From assembly GCA_964647255.1 (NCBI GenBank), contig CAZYGI010000001.1, positions 124,001 to 188,000 of the forward strand: DNA of 64,000 nucleotides, given 5' to 3'. Shown in pieces: positions 57,557 through 64,000 of this stretch. This DNA comes from CAWJEL01 sp964647255. Its GTDB lineage: Bacteria > Chloroflexota > Anaerolineae > CG2-30-64-16. The stretch's first letter is position 1; every line of letters starts with the position of its first letter. The notes under the pieces are model-generated. The model made no database searches. It saw only the letters and a list, made by a program, of their open reading frames with translations, and was not told the DNA's origin. Made by a program: the position numbers and the translations under genes.

Positions 57557-57591
57557 AATGGGGGTGAGCGGCTTCGCCGCTCACCCCCATT
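57557..57591 (+). terminator. Rho-independent terminator after the ABC transporter genes
   Basis: AATGGGGGTGAGCGGC (57557-57572), a TTC loop, and its perfect complement (57576-57591), followed by TTAATC. The 16-bp GC-rich stem separates the permease gene from the URO-D gene. Confidence 0.8.
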
Positions 57592-57617
57592 TTAATCTTC
57601 GCTCCAAAGAGGGTTTT

Positions 57618-58730
57618 ATGTCATTCACGCGACGCGAACGCGTGCTTGCTGCGATCAACCATCAGGAACCCGACTACGTCCCCTACGGGCTCCACGCAAT
57701 TCCCGCGGTGTGGGAGAAGGTGCGGCTGCACTACGGGCTGGCCGATCACCTCGAGGCGATGGCGTTCATCGGCAACCACATCGTCAAAATCGGCTCCGAC
57801 TTCAACTATAACCCCTGGGCGGCCGATGTGGGCAAGGTGGAACTGACCCCCAGCGGCGGGCCGGTGCACACCGACGCCGACCGCGAGGGGTTGCTCCACA
57901 CCGACGAATTCGGCTGCGTCTGGGACCGCCGCGGCAGCCTGCCCCATCCGGTCGCCTATCCGTTAGGTGACACACCAGATGATGAGCTTATGGCTGCGCT
58001 GCGAGCCTACCCCATGCCCGATCCGTGTCACGCGGGGCGTTTCGACTCAGCCGTAAAGCTGGCCGACCGCTACCGCGGCGATCTGTTCATCTTCGGCAAG
58101 CTGGGCATGTGCCTGTTCGAGCGCGCATGGAGCATCCGGGGCATGGACCGGATCCTGGTGGATATGCTCGAGCGGCCGGAATTCGTCGAAGGGCTCTTGG
58201 ATCGGATCCTCTACGAGTGGAACCTGCCGATTATTGATCAGCAGCTCGCGATCGGCGTGGATGGCTTCTACTTCGCCGAGGATTGGGGCAGCGAGACATC
58301 GCTCCTGTTCAGCCCCAAGCTGTGGCGGCGCTTCATCAAGCCGCGGCTGGCGCTGATGTACGAGCGGTGCCGGCAGGCGGGCGTGGTCGTCGGCCAGCAC
58401 TCCGACGGCGCGGTGGGCGGCCTCTTCCCCGACCTGGTCGAGATCGGCCTCCAGGTGTTCAACCCGCTCTCGCCGACGATCATGAACCCGGCGGAATACA
58501 AGGCGAAGTGGGGCAACAGGCTGACGTTTTACGGCGGCATTGATGTGGAGCGGCTGATGCCGTTCGGCACGCCCGCCGAGGTGCGTCAAGCGGTGCGATC
58601 CATGGCCGAGACGATGGGCCGCGGGGGCGGCTACATCCTGCAAACCTCGCACACCTGCCTGGAAGATGTCCCGATGGAGAACATCGTGGCGTTCATCGAG
58701 GAAGTGCGCGAGATGGCCGGGCTGGCGTGA
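57618..58730 (+). CDS. Uroporphyrinogen-decarboxylase (URO-D) family protein
   Basis: A 370-residue TIM barrel. It starts 'FTRRERVLAAINHQEPDYVP', typical of URO-D relatives outside haem synthesis. 'GFYFAEDWGSETSLLFSPKL' and 'GQHSDGAVGGLFPDLVEIGL' are like the substrate and metal-binding segments of the cobamide-dependent MtaA/MtbA methyltransferases. 'FNPLSPTIMNPAEYKAKWG' and 'TFYGGIDVERLMPFGTPAEV' match the family. No corrinoid protein is adjacent, so methyl transfer is only one possibility. In many Chloroflexota such genes stand next to sugar ABC transporters. The ATG has GAGGG upstream. Confidence 0.82.
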   Translation: MSFTRRERVLAAINHQEPDYVPYGLHAIPAVWEKVRLHYGLADHLEAMAFIGNHIVKIGSDFNYNPWAADVGKVELTPSGGPVHTDADREGLLHTDEFGCVWDRRGSLPHPVAYPLGDTPDDELMAALRAYPMPDPCHAGRFDSAVKLADRYRGDLFIFGKLGMCLFERAWSIRGMDRILVDMLERPEFVEGLLDRILYEWNLPIIDQQLAIGVDGFYFAEDWGSETSLLFSPKLWRRFIKPRLALMYERCRQAGVVVGQHSDGAVGGLFPDLVEIGLQVFNPLSPTIMNPAEYKAKWGNRLTFYGGIDVERLMPFGTPAEVRQAVRSMAETMGRGGGYILQTSHTCLEDVPMENIVAFIEEVREMAGLA

Positions 58731-58739
58731 GCATCCCGC

Positions 58740-60854
58740 CTATTCCGCCAGCGGCAAGGTGAGCTGCACCTGCGTCCGCTGGCCGGGCGCCGACTCCAGC
58801 GCCAGCGACCCGCCGACGACCGCCATCAGGGTGCTGTGCAGCGCCAGGCCCTGGCCGCCGCCCATCTGCTGCGGCAGGCCGACGCCGTTATCCGCGATCG
58901 TGATTTGCAGCCGGCCGGCGACAGCCTGCGCCGAGATCGTCAGGCGCAGGCCGACGTCGCCGGCCGGACGCTGCGCATGTTTGGCCGCGTTGCGCACGGC
59001 CTCGCGCGCGGCGTAATAGAGCGTTTCGGCCGCCTGCGGCCGCACCCCGGCAGCCAGGGCCTCGACTCCTTCCTCGCAGCGCCACGTCACCGCTTCAAAC
59101 GCCTGGGCAAACTCCACATCCAGCATCCGGCGCAGCGCGCCGATCAGCCCCAGGCGCGCGATCTCCGGCAGCACCGTAGGCGCCAGCTCGCGCAGCAGGC
59201 TCGACACCTCCTGGTGCGCGTCCGAGAGCTGCGCGAGGACGGCTTCGGCCGGCAAACCGGCCGACAGCGACAGCATCGCCGTGTGAATCAGGGGCAGCAC
59301 TTCGTCGTGGAGCACGCGGCGGGTGCGCTGGTCGAGGATCTGCGTGGCCGCCATGCGCTCGCGTTGAAGCTGCATCAGCCGCTGCGACAGCGCGGCGCCG
59401 GCCGCGGTGTCCACGAGCCGTTCGCCGGTCGAGCGCGCGATCTCGATCTCCTCCTGCGTGTACAGCCCGTTGCCGCGCCGCGGCCCCACCAGCAGGATGC
59501 CCGTCAGGCCGCGCAGCCCCCACAAGGGGATCGCCCACGGCGCGCCCCCGAACTGCTCCGGGTCCACGGCCGTGATCAGACCCAGGCCGGCGAGGGGCCG
59601 CTCCAGCAACGGGCCGATGGTCGGACACGCGCGGCCGGCCGGATAGCTTTGGCCGGCGACAAACGCCGCGGCGGGGCCGGCCGGGACCAGGTAGGCCAGT
59701 GTGGTGTCGAGCACCGAGCTGCACAGCGCCGCGAAGGGCTCCGCCGTCTCCCCGGCCGGGCCGGGCGCGGTCAGCAGCGAGTCGTACAGGTGTTGGCTGG
59801 CGACAAACGGCCGCAGCCGGTGCATCGCCTCATCCCATTCGACGTACGAGCGCCAGCTCAGCAGGGCGAAAAAGACGGTCATCAAGGAGGCGGTCAGTAG
59901 CACGGCGTAGACCGGCCGCAGGCCCCGCACCAACGCGCCGCCGGTCAGCACCCCGTAGCCGGCTGCCAGCAGGAGCGCCCGCTTCCACTGCCGCGCCAGC
60001 CCCTGCCGCGGCAGCGCCTTACCGGTGAACAGCTCGTACGCGGTCATCGCCTGGCCCAGAAGCACCGTCACCCCGGCGATCAGCAGCGAGATCACCAAGT
60101 CGAACTCGCCGATCACCGTCAGCGTCCGGCCGTAGATGATGTAGTAGCCCCCGACCGCGGTGTGGGTGATGGTCCACACCACCACCGCGGCCACCAGCAC
60201 GCCGACGGCCAGCAGCAGCAGCGATGCCGCGATCAGCCAGGGCTGCGCGCGGCGCCGCGCCACGTCCCCCATCATGCGTTCGGTGATGCCCGGCCGGCGG
60301 AGCGCGTCCAGCGAGAGCGCAACGCACAGCAGCACGTAGAGCGGATAGCCGACCGCCACCAGCGGGATTTCGCCGATGATCGGCGCCTTGATCACCTGGC
60401 GCAGCGGCCAGATGAGCGACGTCAGCCGGGCGACCCAGGGGATGTGCGGGATGCCGAGCAGGGCCAGGCAGACGAACCCGATCGCCAGGATCACGGCCGT
60501 GGCCCACAGCCACGGGCGGTGCCGCCGGCGCAGCTCGCCCCCGCTGCCGGTCCAATAGCCCGCGTACCACAGCAGCACGACGTACCACACGAACGGCAGC
60601 ACCACCACCGGCGTCATCCCGACGGCCAGCCAGAGGGTGTTGCTGCGGGTGAAAGACAGGCTTTCGCTCAGGAGCAGCGCGGAGTGGCTGATGAAGAAGA
60701 GGCTGCCCAGGATGAAGCCACTGCCGGCCAGCGCGACGCCCCAGGTGCGCCGCTCCGCGTTGAACCATACGATGATGCCCAGCCAAAGCAGCAGGATCGT
60801 GTTGAACAGCGAAACGGCCAGTAATGCCCAGGTCAAGAGTTGGATGGGTGTCAT
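58740..60854 (-). CDS. Sensor histidine kinase with multi-pass membrane domain, NarL-partner type
   Basis: The 704-residue kinase has about eight or nine N-terminal hydrophobic segments (up to about residue 330), a GAF-like region, and a short dimerisation domain with the phospho-acceptor in 'RTRRVLHDEVLPLIHTAM' (LHDEV, HisKA_3-like). The ATPase domain has 'AAREAVRNAAKHAQRP' (N box), 'ITIADNGVGLPQQM' (G1) and 'GQGLALHSTLMAVVGGSLAL' (G2). The sensed signal is unknown. It converges with the URO-D gene with only nine bases between them, and its partner regulator gene lies 363 bases upstream. ATG 60854 is a natural start. Confidence 0.85.
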   Translation of the reverse strand: MTPIQLLTWALLAVSLFNTILLLWLGIIVWFNAERRTWGVALAGSGFILGSLFFISHSALLLSESLSFTRSNTLWLAVGMTPVVVLPFVWYVVLLWYAGYWTGSGGELRRRHRPWLWATAVILAIGFVCLALLGIPHIPWVARLTSLIWPLRQVIKAPIIGEIPLVAVGYPLYVLLCVALSLDALRRPGITERMMGDVARRRAQPWLIAASLLLLAVGVLVAAVVVWTITHTAVGGYYIIYGRTLTVIGEFDLVISLLIAGVTVLLGQAMTAYELFTGKALPRQGLARQWKRALLLAAGYGVLTGGALVRGLRPVYAVLLTASLMTVFFALLSWRSYVEWDEAMHRLRPFVASQHLYDSLLTAPGPAGETAEPFAALCSSVLDTTLAYLVPAGPAAAFVAGQSYPAGRACPTIGPLLERPLAGLGLITAVDPEQFGGAPWAIPLWGLRGLTGILLVGPRRGNGLYTQEEIEIARSTGERLVDTAAGAALSQRLMQLQRERMAATQILDQRTRRVLHDEVLPLIHTAMLSLSAGLPAEAVLAQLSDAHQEVSSLLRELAPTVLPEIARLGLIGALRRMLDVEFAQAFEAVTWRCEEGVEALAAGVRPQAAETLYYAAREAVRNAAKHAQRPAGDVGLRLTISAQAVAGRLQITIADNGVGLPQQMGGGQGLALHSTLMAVVGGSLALESAPGQRTQVQLTLPLAE

Positions 60855-60900
60855 GCATATCCTATAGTGAGTCAGAGAAAGATTGGAAGAAAGTACGCCA

Positions 60901-61107
60901 AGCATCCTGAGCGGAGCATCGCATTCGTCCGCGCTGCGTAGTCGAAGGATACGGCTTCAGCAGCAGGATGCTCACAGTGTCATATTGAGAGCAGCACGGC
61001 TGTAGTCGGGCCATGCGCAGTCGAAGGGGCGGCCATGAGCCATGACGCATCCTTCGACTGACGATTCGCCCCTTCCGAGGTTGAGCCGTTGACCCGCTCA
61101 GGATGCT
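60901..61107. repeat. Nested inverted repeats between response regulator and kinase genes
   Basis: AGCATCCTGAGCG (60901-60913) pairs with 61095-61107; inside, GTCGAAGGAT (60941-60950) pairs with 61049-61058. Smaller pieces such as GCAGTCGAAGGGGC repeat the theme. The element separates two genes that would otherwise form one operon. Confidence 0.75.
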
Positions 61108-61168
61108 CGCGGTTTGATTTTCAGGGCAGCTTCCATGTCCGGTGGGACACAGACAACATGCAATTGCA

Positions 61169-61210
61169 GTCATCCGCGTTCATCCGCGCTCGTCTGCGTC
61201 CCACTTTCGG
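61169..61210. repeat. Decamer-periodic TCATCCGCGT repeat (copy 2) after the response-regulator gene
   Basis: TCATCCGCGTTCATCCGCGC is followed by TCGTCTGCGTCC and ACTTTCGG. It resembles the tract at 19959-19997, and an inverse, shorter version (ACGAGCGCGGATGAACGCGG) occurs at 62107-62134. Confidence 0.6.
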
Positions 61211-61217
61211 TTAGGCA

Positions 61218-61955
61218 CTATGGCGCCCATGGTGTCCACTGGTCCCGTTCGTTCAAGACGTAACCGTTGCCGTCGTCATCCCAGCGGATGAGCTGCCGGG
61301 TGAGCGCGATGAGCGCAGCGCGGGTGCGGGCGACCTTCTCGTCGGCGGCAGTGTGCTTGAGATCCCAAGCCGCGTAAATCTGCCCGTTGACGCGGCTGAT
61401 GGTGCGCTTGTCGCGGAAGCCCAGCCGATCGGCGATCTGCTCGTTGGTCAGGCCGGCGGCCATCATGCTCGCCACAGCCTGCTCGTTGGGCTCCAGCAGC
61501 GCCATCGGATCGTTCTCGTCCCGGCGGCGCACCTCTTGTACGCGCACAGCGATGTCGGGATCAATGAAGCTGCGGCCGGCGATCGCGTCGCGGATCAGCG
61601 GTGCGAGCATGGCGGGCAGCAGGTAGTTCGACTTGCGGACATAGGCGAAATGGGTCAGAATGCCGGCTGCGCGGAACTGGCGGAAGTAGGCGTCATCGTC
61701 CTGGATCGAATAGAAGACCACCGGCAGCCGCGGGAACTCCCGGCGCACCGCGACCGCGGCCTCGATGCCGTTCATCGGGCCGGCCAGCCGCACGTCCATC
61801 AGGATCGCGTCCGGCGGCTGCGCCAGGCAGGCTTCGAACACGGCCTCGCCGCTGTCGCAATCGAAGACGACGGTGACTTCACCGGTGGCCGCCAGTCCAT
61901 CGCGCAGCGCGGGCCGCAGGCGGGGATTGTCTTCAACAAGCATGAGATTGATCAC
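61218..61955 (-). CDS. Response regulator, receiver plus LuxR-like HTH
   Basis: The 245-residue protein has a receiver domain: 'LVEDNPRLRPALRDGL' with the acidic pair, 'DAILMDVRLAGPMNGIEAAV' with the phospho-acceptor Asp, 'VVFYSIQDDD' with Ser and 'FAYVRKSNY' with Lys. A helix-turn-helix follows: 'LLEPNEQAVASMMAAGLTNE', QIADRLGF. It is not a perfect NarL-type HTH, as the recognition helix is 'DKRTISRVNGQIYAAW'. The start is GTG 61955, with AAGGAC upstream. Partner of the kinase encoded downstream. Target genes are unknown. Confidence 0.85.
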   Translation of the reverse strand: MINLMLVEDNPRLRPALRDGLAATGEVTVVFDCDSGEAVFEACLAQPPDAILMDVRLAGPMNGIEAAVAVRREFPRLPVVFYSIQDDDAYFRQFRAAGILTHFAYVRKSNYLLPAMLAPLIRDAIAGRSFIDPDIAVRVQEVRRRDENDPMALLEPNEQAVASMMAAGLTNEQIADRLGFRDKRTISRVNGQIYAAWDLKHTAADEKVARTRAALIALTRQLIRWDDDGNGYVLNERDQWTPWAP

Positions 61956-62197
61956 GGTCGCAACGTCCTTTTTCCCAGGTAGCGCCATTGTCGCCCGGTG
62001 GGGCAGTTTCGTCAAGCACCTGAGTGCAGCGCCGGCCGCGCGTAAGGCGTTGATGAAACGCTCGCTGCGCGGTAAACTGCCGATGATGTCAAGACCGACG
62101 CACGAATAGGACGCCGACGAGCGCGGATGAACGCGGATACCGGCATTTTGTCTCCTGCGTGATTTGCGGCCCGTCTGTTCACACCCGGAGCCCAGCC

Positions 62198-62296
62198 ATG
62201 GAATTCAACACGATCGTGATCCTGATGCTCGTCTCGTTCATCTTTGGCATCTTCGCGGGCGTGTCGCTGGCGCGCCCGTCCGGCCGGGCCGAGTGA
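62198..62296 (+). CDS. Tiny membrane peptide (32 residues)
   Basis: The frame encodes 'MEFNTIVILMLVSFIFGIFA' followed by GVSLARPSGRAE, a single hydrophobic helix and a basic tail. A CGGAG site is seven bases before the ATG. It ends 28 bases before the DUF4173 gene on the same strand, so both may be translated from one mRNA. No family known to me. It may be a small partner of the membrane protein downstream. Confidence 0.45.
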   Translation: MEFNTIVILMLVSFIFGIFAGVSLARPSGRAE

Positions 62297-62324
62297 TGCT
62301 AAACCCATCTACGGAGGAACCGAC

Positions 62325-63896
62325 ATGATCCTGAAACACCCGTGGCGCATCGTCGCCGCCGGCCTGGCGCTGGGCTGGCTGTTTGATCTGTTGTTCTATG
62401 GCAAGCTGCCGGGGATTTCCCTGGTGATCTTCAGCGCGGCGCTGCTCGGCGCGCTGGGGCTGGCGCTGCGCTCGGAGGCGGCGCGGGCGATCCGATCGAA
62501 CCTCTGGCTGCCCGTGCTGCTGCTGTTCTTTGCGGCGATGGGCTTCGTGCGCGCCAACGGCTTCCTGACCTTCCTCAACATCTGCGCCGTGCTGATGCTG
62601 GCCGCGCTGCTGGCGATCCATCTGACGCGCAAGCCGGTTGCCGAGGGCGGCGTGATCCGGCTGGCATGGGCGCCGGTCCAGGCGCTGGGGCTATCGCTCT
62701 GGCGCGGAGGCGGGGTCGTGGCGCAGGTGGCGCGCCAGGATCTCAACACGGCGCGAGGCAGCGCGCGGCGGGTCGCGCCGGCCGTGTTGCGCGGGGTGCT
62801 CATCGCGCTGCCGGTCGTTGTCATTTTCGGCGCGCTGCTGGCCTCCGCCGACCTGATCTTCGCCGACCTGATCCACCGGGTGCTGGCCCAAGACATCCTC
62901 GATAAGCTGCTGCAATGGGGCTGGCGCGGGGTCTTGATCCTGACGGTCGGGTTCGTGGCGCTGGGAGGGCTGGCGTACGCGACCGGCCGGCCGCCGGCGG
63001 ATGAGAGCCGGGTGACGGTGCCCACTGTGCCGCGCTTCCTCGGCTTCCTGGAATCGGCGATCGTGATCAACGCGGTCAACGTGCTCTTCTTCCTGTTCGT
63101 GCTGATCCAACTGCCGTACCTGTTCGGCGGCCAGCTCAACATCCGCGAGGGCGGCTTCACCTATGCCGAGTATGCGCGCCGCGGGTTCGGCGAGCTGGTC
63201 GCGGTCTCAATCCTGGTGCTGGGCATGGGGCTGGCGCTCCACGCGATCACGCGGCGGGCGGGGCCGCGCCAGGCTGCGGGGTTCAACATCTCCAGCACGC
63301 TCCTGGTCGCGCTCACCTGCGTGATGCTGGCCTCGGCGTTCAAGCGGCTGCTGCTGTACGAGAATTTCTACGGCTTTACCGAGATGCGGCTGTATCCGCA
63401 CGTGTTCATGGTCTGGTTGGGACTGCTGCTGACGTGGTTCGTGGCGACGCTGTGGCTGCGGCCCGATCGCTTTGCCATCGGCCTGCTGGTCGCCGCGTTC
63501 GGATTCGTCGCGACGCTTGATCTGATCAACCCCGAAGCGTTTATCGTCCGGCAGAACTTCGCGCGCTATCAGCAGCAGGGCGAAAGCGCATTCCAGCGCG
63601 AGGCTGACCGCGCCGCAGGCGATGCCAAGATTGATGCAGCCTATCTCGCGCGCTTTTCCGACGACGCCGTGCCTGCGCTGATCGGAGTAGTGGATCGTTT
63701 GCCGGATGCGGAGCGTCAAGTGGTGGACGCCCGGCTGCTGTCGCTGGGGCGGCAGCGCTACCAGCATTCCGAGTGGCGGCAGTGGCAGGCGTTCCACCTG
63801 GCGCGCTGGAACGCGTACCGGTGGCTGGTGGTGCGCTACGATGCGCCGACGCTATCCGTTGTGGAGGAACCCGCCGATGACATCCATACTGACTGA
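62325..63896 (+). CDS. DUF4173 multi-pass membrane protein
   Basis: The 523-residue protein has around ten to twelve hydrophobic helices, such as 'ALGWLFDLLFYGKLPGISLV' and 'VINAVNVLFFLFVLIQLPYL', and the conserved 'LFGGQLNIREGGFTYAEYAR' followed by RGFGELVAVSIL, which marks DUF4173. 'NPEAFIVRQNFARYQQQGES' and 'LSLGRQRYQHSEWRQWQAF' form the C-terminal extracytoplasmic part. Function unknown; such genes are often near two-component systems or membrane stress genes. GGAGGA precedes the ATG at 62325. Confidence 0.88.
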   Translation: MILKHPWRIVAAGLALGWLFDLLFYGKLPGISLVIFSAALLGALGLALRSEAARAIRSNLWLPVLLLFFAAMGFVRANGFLTFLNICAVLMLAALLAIHLTRKPVAEGGVIRLAWAPVQALGLSLWRGGGVVAQVARQDLNTARGSARRVAPAVLRGVLIALPVVVIFGALLASADLIFADLIHRVLAQDILDKLLQWGWRGVLILTVGFVALGGLAYATGRPPADESRVTVPTVPRFLGFLESAIVINAVNVLFFLFVLIQLPYLFGGQLNIREGGFTYAEYARRGFGELVAVSILVLGMGLALHAITRRAGPRQAAGFNISSTLLVALTCVMLASAFKRLLLYENFYGFTEMRLYPHVFMVWLGLLLTWFVATLWLRPDRFAIGLLVAAFGFVATLDLINPEAFIVRQNFARYQQQGESAFQREADRAAGDAKIDAAYLARFSDDAVPALIGVVDRLPDAERQVVDARLLSLGRQRYQHSEWRQWQAFHLARWNAYRWLVVRYDAPTLSVVEEPADDIHTD

Positions 63897-64000
63897 ACGG
63901 CGGAACGCGGCCTGGCTCGTCGCCCGGCTGACGTTGATCACCGCGCTCCCGGCGGCGCTGTACATCGCCCGCGCCGTCTACACGGGCAAGATCGCCTACC
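63877..64000 (+). CDS. Membrane protein, 3' end outside window
   Basis: ATG 63877 overlaps the end of the DUF4173 gene by 20 bases, with GGAGG upstream. The visible 41 residues are 'MTSILTERRNAAWLVARLTL' and then 'ITALPAALYIARAVYTGKI', a basic N-terminus and a probable membrane helix. The frame is open to the window edge. Too little is visible to name a family, but translational coupling to the DUF4173 gene is likely. Confidence 0.6.
   Translation, partial: MTSILTERRNAAWLVARLTLITALPAALYIARAVYTGKIAY

Overview
This window looks like a chromosomal segment of a high-GC member of the Chloroflexota, probably an Anaerolineae- or Caldilineae-like lineage. That assignment is an inference. It rests on secreted proteins with Pro/Thr-rich linkers that end in an IYLPLVLK-like tail, ABC solute-binding lipoproteins with long Val/Glu/Lys spacers after the lipobox, truncated LuxR/MalT-like ATPases, DUF4173 and DUF433/DUF5615 genes, and very frequent short palindromic and snap-back repeats. 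No rRNA gene, tRNA gene, CRISPR array or intact transposon was seen.

Left part (1 to 24.3 kb), mixed housekeeping and accessory genes: a partial kinase, a HAD hydrolase, a secreted zincin-like protease, gatB, a DUF5680 protein, and a giant secreted beta-helix protein. The beta-helix gene is flanked by decayed C-terminal tails of a type IIL restriction-modification enzyme. An intact type IIL enzyme, a DUF433 antitoxin gene with a broken toxin, an RsmB/NOP RNA methyltransferase, a gamma-glutamyltransferase, a degenerate pyrophosphatase-like protein, two short-chain dehydrogenases, a LuxR regulator coupled to a membrane protein, a methyltransferase, a nitroreductase and a YefM/YoeB-type toxin-antitoxin pair follow.

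Central part (24.4 to 53.4 kb), the most coherent region: an apparent catabolic island for purines or ureides. It encodes a xanthine-dehydrogenase-type molybdenum hydroxylase (catalytic subunit plus a FAD/2Fe-2S fusion), an SsnA aminohydrolase, two fold-type-II PLP enzymes, carbamate kinase, a YgeW-like knotted carbamoyltransferase, an aspartate-carbamoyltransferase-like paralog, a YgeY hydrolase, a GntR/UTRA regulator, a dihydroorotate-dehydrogenase-like protein, pyruvate:ferredoxin oxidoreductase, a BMP-type nucleoside ABC importer, adenine deaminase and a PfkB kinase. A plausible flow is nucleoside uptake, deamination or hydroxylation, ring opening by enzymes not in the window, transfer of carbamoyl groups to phosphate with ATP formation by carbamate kinase, and carbon reaching pyruvate and then acetyl-CoA. 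The urate reductase (YgfK) and dihydropyrimidinase (HyuA) known from the enterobacterial and clostridial versions are absent here.

Right part (53.4 to 64 kb): a carbohydrate-type ABC transporter (solute-binding lipoprotein plus two permeases, the first with a one-base frameshift), a URO-D-family protein, a convergent sensor kinase/response regulator pair, a tiny membrane peptide, a DUF4173 membrane protein and the start of another gene.

An unexpected theme crosses the whole window. Short inverted or tandem repeats of several families sit not only between genes but also in frame inside conserved genes (gatB, the type IIL enzyme twice, the RNA methyltransferase twice, gamma-glutamyltransferase, both xanthine-dehydrogenase genes and a threonine-synthase-like gene). 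They add 7 to about 38 residues each without breaking the reading frame.
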